DNA of 64,000 nt from 2-02-FULL-55-14 sp964473365 (GTDB lineage Bacteria > Bacteroidota > Ignavibacteria > UBA10030), in the NCBI GenBank assembly GCA_964473365.1, contig CAYYOV010000011.1, forward strand, positions 25,249 through 89,248, given 5' to 3'. The first letter of the stretch is position 1, and each line of letters begins with the position of its first letter. This document shows positions 52,696 to 60,919 of this stretch, in pieces. A program made the translations under genes and the position numbers. The notes below the pieces were generated by a model. The model was not told the origin of the DNA, did not search any database, and was given only the letters and a program-made list of their open reading frames with translations.

Positions 52696-53868
52696 CTAGA
52701 ATCGAGCGTTGACAATCGGCAGATACCTTGCCCAAGACGGATTCGATTCGACGATATTCAACACGCCCACCTGGACGCCGAAGAGGTCGTCTGCGTGATT
52801 GAGGAGACCGATCGTGAGCCCAGACTGTCGTCCATACGTCCGGTTGTAGGCCGCCATTGTCAGTCCCTTGAGGGCCGAGCTTTCGGTCCAGATCAGGCCG
52901 AGGTTGATGCCCGATATCTCAGGGCTTTCGTTCTTGTAGAGGGCGACGTTCAAGCCGGTGGTACCTCGATCTGCCCGAAGCAAGCCCAGGGTCACCTGGA
53001 TACCGACGGCTTCACGCTTCGTCGCGATCCCTGCACCGCCGAACGTAATGCCGGCGATGCCATCCTGCCCGAAGACAGCGATCCCGCCGGCGTTGAATCC
53101 CGCCATGGCGCCCTGCGAGACCAGCCCGAGTCCTCCGATATTGATGCCTGTCAGATCGCCTTGGGCCACGGTACCAAGACCCGCGAAATTGATACCGGTC
53201 ATATCGCCTTGGGCCACGGTACCAAACCCGGAGATTGCTATCCCGGTCATCCGGCCCTGTGACACGGTGCCGAGTCCTGCGATGTTGATGCCGAGCATGT
53301 CGCCCTGAGCGACCGTTCCAAGGCCAGCGAAATTGATGCCGGTCATGGAGCCTTGCGCTACGGTCGCAAGGCCAGCCAGATGAATGCCCGTCATATCGTG
53401 TTGAGAGACGATGGCGAGCGGCGCGATGGCACCACCGCTGACCGAACCCTGACCAACGATTGCGAGGCCGCCGAACGCGATCCCGTTGATATCACCTTTA
53501 GATACGACGGCGAGACCACCGACGAAGATGCCGTTCATTTCTCGCTCCGCCAGCACAGCGCCGAGGCTTATGCCGGCACCGTTGATCACCTCTCCGGATG
53601 CGGCCACGACACCTAGCGCAAGTCCGTTGATCCGCCCTTGCCATGGATCCGGCACGGGCTTCCAGAGTGTGAAGTTGATCCCGTTGACATATTCCAGCTC
53701 ATCATCGGACCAGTTGAAGCGAATACCCGTAAGCCGTTGGACGTGACCAAATCCGATACCGACATCTGAGACCCCGATGAGCAATCCGGAGGAGGTCCGA
53801 GGTTCATCCTGCGCCGAAGCGATCGAAAGAACGGCGATCGAGAGGAAAAGGAGGATGGACTGTTTCAT
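52696..53868 (-). CDS. Surface protein with about 13 tandem 16-residue repeats (LA_2272-like)
   Basis: This 390-residue protein has a signal peptide (ILLFLSIAVLSIASAQ). From about residue 81 to 287 it is made of 16-residue units, for example TGINFAGLGTVAQGDM, LGINIAGLGTVSQGRM and TGIAISGFGTVAQGDM, with Gly-Ile/Asn at the start and a Gly at position 7. The unit length and glycine pattern suggest a beta-solenoid or beta-barrel lattice. It resembles the LA_2272 surface repeat family of Leptospira, though that assignment is from memory of the motif. The DNA shows the same 48-base repeats. It may be an outer-membrane or surface protein. The start ATG at 53868 is the first that gives a signal peptide. 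Confidence 0.85.
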   Translation of the reverse strand: MKQSILLFLSIAVLSIASAQDEPRTSSGLLIGVSDVGIGFGHVQRLTGIRFNWSDDELEYVNGINFTLWKPVPDPWQGRINGLALGVVAASGEVINGAGISLGAVLAEREMNGIFVGGLAVVSKGDINGIAFGGLAIVGQGSVSGGAIAPLAIVSQHDMTGIHLAGLATVAQGSMTGINFAGLGTVAQGDMLGINIAGLGTVSQGRMTGIAISGFGTVAQGDMTGINFAGLGTVAQGDLTGINIGGLGLVSQGAMAGFNAGGIAVFGQDGIAGITFGGAGIATKREAVGIQVTLGLLRADRGTTGLNVALYKNESPEISGINLGLIWTESSALKGLTMAAYNRTYGRQSGLTIGLLNHADDLFGVQVGVLNIVESNPSWARYLPIVNARF

Positions 53869-53981
53869 GTGAGATTCTTTTTGACGGAGGGATAGGGGGC
53901 GATGGCAGAGTATACCCCTTAGACCAGGCATTTGTTGCATAGGTTGCCTGTCGAGTTGCACTTCGAACGTGTGTGGTGCGT

Positions 53982-55298
53982 TCAGCGGGTGAGGATGATC
54001 CGTCGGATATCGGAACGCTGGCCGAGGGAAAGGCGGGCGAGATAGACTCCGGACGCGAGGCCAGAGGCGTCCCATGTTACGCGAACAGATTGGCCGGCAA
54101 GGATTGGTCCTCTATGGACCTCTGTCACGGTTCGACCAAGGATGTCATGGATCGTGAGCACGGCCTCTCCAGCTTCCGACGCCGTGAATCGGAATGTTGT
54201 TGAGGGATTGAACGGGTTCGGAAAATTCTGTTCGAGGGATGTCGTCGAAGGAAGCATCACTTCGACCTCTGTCTCCCAAGAATGAGAAATGGCGCCGGTT
54301 CGGTCCACCTGCTTGAGGCGGTAGGCGAAACGGCGTCCACCATTCGGCTGAGGCTCGTCGAAGGGAGTCGCATCACGATACACGTACTCACGCGGCGACG
54401 TATACGTTCCGGCTCCTTCGACGAAACCCAGCGTCCGCCACATCATGGTCGCTCCAGGATCCACGACCCTCCTCTCCACTTCCCATCCCGCATTGTCAGC
54501 CTCGGTTACGGTCGCCCATCGAAGTTGGACAAACCCCGCACCAGGGACAGCAGTGAATGTGCTCATCTGTACCGGCAGAGCCGATTCGTACACGACCGAA
54601 CCATCACCGATGATCGGTCCGTCGACCGTCAGGAGCCCCGTCGTCTTGACAAACACAGTGCTGCCTGCGCCGATGTCGAGGAGATCGAGGATATGCACGC
54701 TGTTCGTGATCACGAGGGTATCTCGGTTGCGTACCTCCAAGATGCCAAGCTGCATGTCTCCACGAAGCGTCATGCTTGACGGACCCGTGGTCGTCAGTGT
54801 CGAACTCTCGCTGACGATCATCCCGCCGGGGGCGATCTCGAATTTCTTCCCCGAGAAGAAGACATGGCCACTCCCGCAGTCCAGAAGAGCCCCGTTGTTG
54901 ATGCGAACATCATCTCGGAATTCCATTCGGCCGCTGCGGACTATGAGAGAACCTCCGTTTAGAATGCGGGTCTTCCCATGCACAATGAGTGCTCCCGCGT
55001 CCGGTTCCGGGTCAAGGCAGATGCGTCCCCCTGTTTGAAGCGTTAGCGAGCCAGCCCGAGCAGTATCTCCATCAGTCGGGCGCGCAACGAGAACGTCATA
55101 CACGTCCGTTGATCCCACATTCACAATGACGGGAGACTTCGCTCCTGGCATACCATTCGACCAGTTAGCGGGATCCTTCCATGACGACGATACGGTGCCT
55201 TTCCACAATGTCGTTTGCGCCCTCGACATGGACGTCAGTGAGAAGACGACCGCAAGAGCGACAGAAGCGGATCGATATGTTCGTTGGGGGTCGCGCAC
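53982..55298 (-). CDS. Type IX secretion cargo protein with C-terminal sorting domain
   Basis: This 438-residue protein (GTG start) has a signal peptide (VALAVVFSLTSMSRAQ) and a beta-helix-like region (LWKGTVSSSWKDPANWSNG; GGSLIVRSGRMEFRDDV). A fibronectin-like segment follows, ending in the typical T9SS C-terminal domain with LEQNFPNPFNPSTTFRF, LTIHDILGRTV and GVYLARLSLG. It is therefore likely exported to the cell surface through the Por system and anchored there. No enzyme domain is visible. The nearby 92-residue gene carries only the same sorting domain. Confidence 0.93.
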   Translation of the reverse strand: MRDPQRTYRSASVALAVVFSLTSMSRAQTTLWKGTVSSSWKDPANWSNGMPGAKSPVIVNVGSTDVYDVLVARPTDGDTARAGSLTLQTGGRICLDPEPDAGALIVHGKTRILNGGSLIVRSGRMEFRDDVRINNGALLDCGSGHVFFSGKKFEIAPGGMIVSESSTLTTTGPSSMTLRGDMQLGILEVRNRDTLVITNSVHILDLLDIGAGSTVFVKTTGLLTVDGPIIGDGSVVYESALPVQMSTFTAVPGAGFVQLRWATVTEADNAGWEVERRVVDPGATMMWRTLGFVEGAGTYTSPREYVYRDATPFDEPQPNGGRRFAYRLKQVDRTGAISHSWETEVEVMLPSTTSLEQNFPNPFNPSTTFRFTASEAGEAVLTIHDILGRTVTEVHRGPILAGQSVRVTWDASGLASGVYLARLSLGQRSDIRRIILTR

Positions 55299-55478
55299 GA
55301 GCAGGAACGAAGATCAGTCAACTCAAGGGGAATCTCTGGATGCACCTCGTCAATTGTATACTAGCATAATCTGAGGTCGAGCACAAGACCTCCCATGAGC
55401 GACATCACGTACCCACGTAGGATAATAGTTCCTACCATCATTGCACATTCGCAAGTCGCCGTGTGGTAAAATTCGACA

Positions 55479-55503
55479 GCCCCGGACCAAATCCCTCCGG
55501 GGC
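55479..55503 (-). terminator. Possible terminator after the T9SS sorting-domain fragment
   Basis: GCCCCGGA pairs with TCCGGGGC around a nine-base loop. A T-tract appears only eight bases later on the minus strand, so it is weak. It lies about 30 bases after the gene at 55532. The remaining 170 bases up to the T9SS cargo start hold nothing recognisable. Confidence 0.45.
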
Positions 55504-55531
55504 CGTGATCTCACTGTCGGTTCTTTTCTGG

Positions 55532-55810
55532 CTAGTGGGACAGCTTCATACGGTGCATGACATGGCGACCTTCGTGGTCGAGTCGAGCAAGATAGAACCC
55601 TGACGGAAGATCCTCCGCCGTGAACTCGACAGCATACTGCCGACCGGGCTCGACAAGACCGTTGAACAACGTCTTGATCTGCTGGCCGAGAGTTGTGAAG
55701 ACGCGGAGTGTCGCGATCCCTTCGGAGGGAACGGCAAATCGAACCTGGGCTTTGGAACCCTCCGGAATGAGCAGACTTTCAAGCATCCAGCGTGGTTGAA
55801 TCTGAGCCAT
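55532..55810 (-). CDS. Stand-alone T9SS C-terminal sorting domain
   Basis: This 92-residue protein starts MAQIQPRWMLESLLIPEGSK after GGAGCAG. It is nearly all one Por-type sorting domain: AQVRFAVPSEGIATLRVFT, TLGQQIKTLFNG, LPSGFYLARLDH. It has no signal peptide and no cargo domain. It could be the preserved tail of a gene whose front was lost, and the tRNA-Val next to it is a common integration or breakpoint site. The ribosome-binding site means a small expressed protein is also possible. Confidence 0.65.
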   Translation of the reverse strand: MAQIQPRWMLESLLIPEGSKAQVRFAVPSEGIATLRVFTTLGQQIKTLFNGLVEPGRQYAVEFTAEDLPSGFYLARLDHEGRHVMHRMKLSH

Positions 55811-55889
55811 GGTTTTTTCTGCTCCACCGTTCCCGGTGTATACGAGCAGCACTGGTTCCCAGTTACAAACATCGACCCCTCGTTCCTTG

Positions 55890-55964
55890 TGGACACTGTA
55901 GGATTCGAACCTACGACCCCCGCCTTGTAAGGGCGGTGCTCTGAACCAGCTGAGCTAAGTGTCC
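55890..55964 (-). tRNA. tRNA-Val (anticodon UAC)
   Basis: The cloverleaf is complete: acceptor GGACACT pairs with AGTGTCC, and the D arm reads TAGCTCAG...GAGC. The anticodon stem CCGCC/GGCGG encloses the loop CTTACAA (anticodon TAC), and the T arm is GTAGG-TTCGAAT-CCTAC. Discriminator A follows; CCA is not encoded. It decodes GUA valine codons. Confidence 0.97.
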
Positions 55965-56004
55965 GTGAAGTTCAATGTACGGATTTCCCGTTCCCAAACC
56001 CGGT

Positions 56005-56796
56005 TCAGATCGGCTCGACATCTCCTGCTTTCACCCATCCAACTTTGCCATCGGCCAGCGTGACGCGGGTCCAACCGTCGACGGTTACACCGAGTTCAAC
56101 TTTCAATCCTTCGTGGATCACGAATGCATCTACAGCGTTTGCGTCAGGAGACGACCGGACTGTCACCGTCGGCGTAAGGATGATCCCGGCATGGTCGTCA
56201 TTGAGCATGGTCAATTGGGCGGCCCACAGACCTCCAATCAGGACCGCAAATGGAACTGCCACGAAGAAAACGAGCCTCGACCACTGTACCATTGCAGCCG
56301 TCCGGCCGAGGTAGAGCGCCACGAGAGACCCGAAGACCACCGCCCAAAGGAACAAAAAGAGGGTCCTCGAGACAGTCGGCGCGATCACTTCGCTCGCCGC
56401 ATGCAGCCACGCCACAAGAAAGAACTCCGGCACGGGGTCGATCCGGTCGACGGCCTTGAGCCGTGCGAGGCGAAGATTGTGCGCGACGTCGTCGTCCGAC
56501 GGCCGGAGACGCGCGGCCCGCTCGAAGGCCAGGATCGCCCGGCCGACATTGCCATCGCGATAATATGCATTGCCGAGGTTGAAGTAGAGCTCTCCGCTGA
56601 CGAAACCCTGCGATGCGATGGATTCATAGCGTTCGGCTGCCTGACCGTACGCGCCAGCCCGGTACAGATCATTCGCGCGGGCGAACGTTGAATCCGGCTC
56701 CCCCGCAACCGCGAGCGCTACGAACACCACGGATGCGATCACTGTCAACGTCGCGCGGCAGTTCAAACGAGATCCACCTTCGGTGTTCGGTCTCAT
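56005..56796 (-). CDS. batE: BatE, TPR and SH3-like protein
   Basis: This 263-residue protein has a signal or anchor (TVIASVVFVALAVAGEP), then TPR units (ARANDLYRAGAYGQAAERYE; LYFNLGNAYYRDGNVGRAIL), two membrane helices (FLFLWAVVFGSLVALYLG; LVFFVAVPFAVLIGGLWAAQ), and a C-terminal SH3-like region (TPTVTVRSSPD; GWTRVTLADGKVGWV). This is the BatE layout of Bacteroidota-type aerotolerance operons. Its ATG overlaps the batD TGA. BatE is the last gene of the operon here. Confidence 0.9.
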   Translation of the reverse strand: MRPNTEGGSRLNCRATLTVIASVVFVALAVAGEPDSTFARANDLYRAGAYGQAAERYESIASQGFVSGELYFNLGNAYYRDGNVGRAILAFERAARLRPSDDDVAHNLRLARLKAVDRIDPVPEFFLVAWLHAASEVIAPTVSRTLFLFLWAVVFGSLVALYLGRTAAMVQWSRLVFFVAVPFAVLIGGLWAAQLTMLNDDHAGIILTPTVTVRSSPDANAVDAFVIHEGLKVELGVTVDGWTRVTLADGKVGWVKAGDVEPI

Positions 56797-58613
56797 CGTT
56801 TGAACGTCCGTTCGATGTCTTCGATGGCAAGCGCAGCCGCATCGAGCAGGTCCTGTCGACCCTCGCGGGTGTCCCCTCCGGGTGCAAAGCGCGCAAACTC
56901 CGCCCGTTCCATGGTGGAGCGGACACTGGCCAACGTCTCCTCGCTGATGCTTTTCGTCTTCAAGCGTGCGAGGATCTCTTCCGTGCTTGTTGCGGCTTTC
57001 GGCAAGCGCAGTTTATGTTCAAAGTAGCCGGTGAGTGCCCGCAAGAGCTCGGCGTGATATTGTTCCGCATTTCCCTGGGCCAGGAGCCGTTTCGCCTGCT
57101 GGAGTCTCTTCGACGCCTCCCTGCCCGCCCGTTCGAATCGCAATGTCGGTAGATCTCCATAGATCCGTTCCATTCGCCGGCGGGTCACGTAGGCCCCGAT
57201 GAATGCGAGCGGAGGAAGGAACAGTGCGGCCAAAACGCCGGCGCCAAAGACACCTGCCCCGTCGATTGGCTCAAGCGAGCCGAGTTCGAGTTTGATAAAC
57301 CGGATGTCCTGGCCGAGCAAACGAACGTCCTCTTTGCTGAACCCTTCCGCAGACATCGCCAATTCCCGGCCCGGAAGGACCTTCAATTCAAATCGCGGTG
57401 ACGAGAGCGACACGTAGGCGTTCTTCGCAGGGTCAAAATAGCTGAACCGCATCGGATCGATCACGCGGCGGCCTTCGTTGCGTGGAACGAGGACGATCTC
57501 GGAGGACTTCTTGCCGCTCACCGAGCCGCCCTCACGCGAGATCTCCTCCGTCAGCTTCGGCTCGAATGCTTCGATATCGCCGGGAACGACGGGCTTCGGC
57601 AGCGTCAGAAGTTTGAGATTGCCGGTCCCATTCACGGTCATGCGAAGTGTCACGGCATCGCCCGCTTTGACCTCGTTCTTGTCGACCGACGCGGAAAATG
57701 TATAGCGTCCCACGGCATTGCCGAAACCTTCGGGGGCTCCTGACGGCAATGGGTCTACGGTGATCGTCAGCGGGTCTGACGCGAACGACAACTCCACCGT
57801 TTGGAAGTTTTGGAAGAACGGATCGTTGAAGATCTGGTCGAACGGATCACGGCTGCGATTCTGCGAGCGCAGCTGGACGGCGGCGACCAACTCCATCGGG
57901 CCGACCGTCAGGCGTCCGGTCTGTGACGGAAAGAGGGCCGTGCGTTTAAGAACAGCCGCCCGATACTGTTTGCCGTTCAATGTTTCCGTCGGCGGTTCAA
58001 CCTGTTTCGGCAGGTCGAAATCTTCTCCCCAAAATCCTTCGAAGGTCGGGATCTTGGAGATGCGCGACAGCGAGGTCGCCACTCGGTAGTAGATCTTCCA
58101 GGTAACCGTCACCTGCTCGCCGAGACGGACCCGCTTGCGGTCCGCGCTAGCGACGAGCACGATATTGTCCCCCACTGCTTGAGCTGCACCCGCTTCTGCC
58201 GCACCGGCCTTTGGCGCGGGCTTGCCTTTTTCCACCACAACCTTTACAGGTTCGGTCTTGACCGTTGCGCCCTTGTAGTCGACGCTTGCCGACCCGATGG
58301 TGTACGTGCCGGGTTCGCGGGCGTACAGAACATACGAGTAGGTGAGCTGTACCGACGCCCGCATATTGACGAACTGAATGGATTGCGACGTGTTCGGTCC
58401 GCTGATGACGACGAACTTGCCGAAGTCGGGGGGCTTGAGGCCGCTCGGGAGGGTCGTGCTGTTCCCGCTGAACGTGAGCTGCAATTGGAACTGCTCACCC
58501 GCTCCGACACGGTCGGGCTCGACCGTTGCGATGAACGTAGCATCTTGCGCTCGAGACGCTGTTGGCGCCACGAGTGCGAGCACGCAGAGTACTATGGAAA
58601 GAGCCTTTGGCAA
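56793..58613 (-). CDS. batD: BatD, oxygen-tolerance membrane protein
   Basis: This 606-residue protein starts at TTG 58613 (signal peptide ALSIVLCVLALVAPTASRAQ). Three immunoglobulin-like domains follow, with FIATVEPDRVGAGEQFQLQL, RVRLGEQVTVTWKIYYR and RYTFSASVDKNEVKAGDAVT, then a membrane helix near residues 470-490 and a cytoplasmic helical tail. This matches BatD. In the family, BatD and the VWA proteins form a membrane complex of the MoxR system; its exact function is not known. It overlaps batE and lies 82 bases after the batB-batC fusion. Confidence 0.93.
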   Translation of the reverse strand: MPKALSIVLCVLALVAPTASRAQDATFIATVEPDRVGAGEQFQLQLTFSGNSTTLPSGLKPPDFGKFVVISGPNTSQSIQFVNMRASVQLTYSYVLYAREPGTYTIGSASVDYKGATVKTEPVKVVVEKGKPAPKAGAAEAGAAQAVGDNIVLVASADRKRVRLGEQVTVTWKIYYRVATSLSRISKIPTFEGFWGEDFDLPKQVEPPTETLNGKQYRAAVLKRTALFPSQTGRLTVGPMELVAAVQLRSQNRSRDPFDQIFNDPFFQNFQTVELSFASDPLTITVDPLPSGAPEGFGNAVGRYTFSASVDKNEVKAGDAVTLRMTVNGTGNLKLLTLPKPVVPGDIEAFEPKLTEEISREGGSVSGKKSSEIVLVPRNEGRRVIDPMRFSYFDPAKNAYVSLSSPRFELKVLPGRELAMSAEGFSKEDVRLLGQDIRFIKLELGSLEPIDGAGVFGAGVLAALFLPPLAFIGAYVTRRRMERIYGDLPTLRFERAGREASKRLQQAKRLLAQGNAEQYHAELLRALTGYFEHKLRLPKAATSTEEILARLKTKSISEETLASVRSTMERAEFARFAPGGDTREGRQDLLDAAALAIEDIERTFKR

Positions 58614-58694
58614 CGTTGGGTTCGCTATTGTGTGAGTTGCCGACCACGAGGCACGGGGTCCGGCAAATACGATGATGTTGGACGCGATGATCGG

Positions 58695-60455
58695 CTACCA
58701 GTCCTTCTCCACCCGAACTCGGGCGGCCGGGCGCTTCTGGAGCTTCTTCTGGATGTCCTTCTCGTTGTTCCGAAGCGCCTCGAGCATTCGCTCGGCTTCC
58801 TCTTTGTTCATCTGGTTCTTCTGTTGTTGCTGGCGCGTCCGGTCTTGTTGTTGCTGCTGATTCTGCTGTTGTTGATCCTGTTTTTGTTTGTCCTGCTGTT
58901 GCTGGTCTTGCTTCTGGTCCTGTTTTTGGTCCTGCTGCTGTTGCTTGTCCTGGTTCTGGTCCTTCTTCTGGTCTTGCTTCTGCTGCTGTTGCTGTTGTTG
59001 CTGCTGTCGTTTGTTGCGCGCGACCTCGAGATTGTAGCGAGCATCGTCATTATCGGGGTCGTTCCGCAAGGCCCGCTTGTATGCCTCGATCGCTTCGTCC
59101 AGTTTGTTCGCCTTGAAGAGTGCATTCCCCAGATTGTAGTACCCAGTGGATCGATCGGGTCCGGCATCGAGGTTCATCGCCGAGTTGCTGAATGCCCGGG
59201 CCGCCTCTTCGTGCCGATCCTGACGAAAATGCGCGTCGCCGAGGTTGAAATGCGAGACTCCAGACGTGGGGTCCTTGCTTAACGCCTGGCGATATGCCGC
59301 TTCCGCATCCGCATACTTCCCCTTGTCGAAGAGCTTGTTGCCGTCTTTGACGTGGTCTCGCACGCTCTGGGCTGTGGCCGGCACCGCCGTGATCGTCAGA
59401 AGTGTTGCCAGGATCGCTGCCGGTGAGATCGGACCACCCCGCAACGCCCGTCGCAACCCCTGCAAGATCGCACCACGTCGCTCGGAGAGCAAGAGTTCCA
59501 GGAGAAGAAAGAGGATGGCAAATGCCAGAGGCACTTGATATCGCGATTCATAGCCGGTCACCTGCTTCGACCCGAATTCCGTCTTTTCCAGCGTCGACAA
59601 TTCCTTGAAGACGTCGTCGATCTCGTTGCCGCCGCTCGTTGCGCGCAGATACCGCGCTCCCGTTGCGGTCGCCACCTGACGCAGCATTGATTCATCCAGT
59701 TTTGAAACGACGACATTTCCGCTCATGTCGCGTTTATAGTCCGACCCACCGATGGGGATCGGTCCTCCTTCGAGCGTTCCCATGCCCACTGTGTAGACCT
59801 TTACTCCGGCGGTTGACGCCTTTTCAACTGCACCGAGCACATCGCCTTCCGTGTTCTCTCCGTCACTCACGATCACGATGGCTTTCTGCGTCGGTTGGTC
59901 CTTCGTGAAGGACTCGAGTGCCTTGTCGATGGCGCTGCCGATCATGGTCCCGGGCGTCGGCACCGATTCGACGTCGACCGTCGAGATGAACAGATCTGCG
60001 GCGGCATAGTCAGCCGTCAGCGGGAACTGAACGAACGCATCTCCGGCGAACACAATGAGTCCCACCCGATCCCCCGCCAGCTTTCGCAGGAGTTGCGAAA
60101 CGTCACGCTTGGCCTTTTCGAGTCGGCTGGGCCGGACGTCCTCCGCCTTCATGCTCAAGGAGACATCGAGAGCGACGAACAGGTCGATGCCCTCACGTTT
60201 CACCTCCTCCAAGCGCGTTCCGATCTGAGGATTGGCCAGCGCCATCACGAGGCACGCGACAGACAACAGGAGGAGCAGTTGCTTCGCGCCTCGCTTCACG
60301 ACGCTCGCATCGGCCAACAACGGCGGCCAGAGTCCGGGTGCGATGAAGCGACGCAACAGGTTCCGATTCCACAGATGCAGCCCGACAAATCCCGCGGCAA
60401 GCAGCGGGACTGCCAGGAGCAGCCAGAGAAGGTCGGGATGTTGGAAGCGGAGCAT
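58695..60455 (-). CDS. batB: BatB-BatC fusion: VWA protein with TPR and Gln-rich tail
   Basis: This 586-residue protein starts with membrane helices (LLWLLLAVPLLAAGFVGL; QLLLLLSVACLVMALA). A von Willebrand A domain has MIDAS motif DVSLSM and the later VIVSDGENTEG. More helices follow, then TPR units (GNKLFDKGKYADAEAAYRQA; YYNLGNALFKANKLDEAIEA) and a long Gln/Lys/Asp-rich run around 475-545, for example KQDQKKDQNQDK. BatB and BatC are usually two genes, so this is a fusion. The low-complexity run is likely disordered. batA and the heptad arrays lie upstream. Confidence 0.92.
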   Translation of the reverse strand: MLRFQHPDLLWLLLAVPLLAAGFVGLHLWNRNLLRRFIAPGLWPPLLADASVVKRGAKQLLLLLSVACLVMALANPQIGTRLEEVKREGIDLFVALDVSLSMKAEDVRPSRLEKAKRDVSQLLRKLAGDRVGLIVFAGDAFVQFPLTADYAAADLFISTVDVESVPTPGTMIGSAIDKALESFTKDQPTQKAIVIVSDGENTEGDVLGAVEKASTAGVKVYTVGMGTLEGGPIPIGGSDYKRDMSGNVVVSKLDESMLRQVATATGARYLRATSGGNEIDDVFKELSTLEKTEFGSKQVTGYESRYQVPLAFAILFLLLELLLSERRGAILQGLRRALRGGPISPAAILATLLTITAVPATAQSVRDHVKDGNKLFDKGKYADAEAAYRQALSKDPTSGVSHFNLGDAHFRQDRHEEAARAFSNSAMNLDAGPDRSTGYYNLGNALFKANKLDEAIEAYKRALRNDPDNDDARYNLEVARNKRQQQQQQQQQKQDQKKDQNQDKQQQQDQKQDQKQDQQQQDKQKQDQQQQNQQQQQDRTRQQQQKNQMNKEEAERMLEALRNNEKDIQKKLQKRPAARVRVEKDW

Positions 60456-60643
60456 GGGAGGTGTAGTGAGAAGCCAGTGTTCAGTGTTNNNNNNNNNNNN
60501 NNNNNNNNNNNNNNNNNNNNNNNNNNNNNNNNNNNNNNNNNNNNNNNNNNNNNNNNNNNNNNNNNNNNNNNNNNNNNNNNNNNNNNNNCGGGATGTTGGA
60601 AGCGGAGCATGGGAGGTGTAGTGAGAAGCCAGTGTTCAGTGTT
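60434..60643. other. Second assembly gap with duplicated 55-base flanks (artefact)
   Basis: Bases 60434-60488 and 60589-60643 are identical and surround 100 Ns. The duplicated block contains the batB-batC start region and the first heptad units. As at 27.9 kb, two contigs overlapping by 55 bases were joined with Ns. The real spacer between batA and batB is therefore about 309 bases instead of 464. Confidence 0.95.
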
Positions 60644-60785
60644 CAGTGTTCAGTGGTCAGTGATCAGTAGCCAGAGGCCAGGGACCAGAGGCCAGAAGTC
60701 GGCGATCGGTAATCAGTGATCAGTAGTCAGTAATCAGTGGCCAGAAACCAGAGGCCAGAGGCCAGAAGCCGGAGGCCGGAGACCA
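60625..60785. repeat. Heptad array, 23 units, consensus GTGNYCA
   Basis: Starting GAAGCCA, GTGTTCA, GTGTTCA, GTGTTCA, GTGGTCA, GTGATCA, it runs 161 bases with no phase slip. G is at position 1 and C at position 6 in all 23 units; position 5 is T or C and position 7 A or G. It lies between batA and the batB-batC fusion. Most other positions vary, so the pattern is a degenerate repeat with a fixed framework. Confidence 0.93.
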
Positions 60786-60797
60786 TAGGACACTCCA

Positions 60798-60916
60798 TCT
60801 TACATCTTACATCTTACATCTTACATCTTACTTCTTACATCCTACATCTTACTTCTCACATCTTACTTCCTACGTCTTACATCTTACTTCATACATCCTA
60901 CTTCCTGCTTCATTCT
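60798..60916. repeat. Heptad array, 17 units, consensus TCTTACA
   Basis: All units begin TC, for example TCTTACA, TCTTACT, TCCTACA, TCTCACA and TCCTACG. It runs without phase slip into the batA stop codon, which lies in the next unit. It is a different heptad from its neighbour 12 bases away, but similar to the array at 5.64 kb. Confidence 0.93.
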
Positions 60917-60919
60917 TCC

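Noticed and set aside
52990..53560. 48-base direct repeats suggested a CRISPR array
   Set aside because: There are no spacers; the repeats are contiguous and encode the 16-residue units of a signal-peptide protein.
60625..60916. Heptad arrays considered as CRISPR, telomere-like or coding repeats
   Set aside because: No spacers, unit only 7 bases, and the period is not a multiple of three, so they are neither CRISPR nor normal coding repeats.
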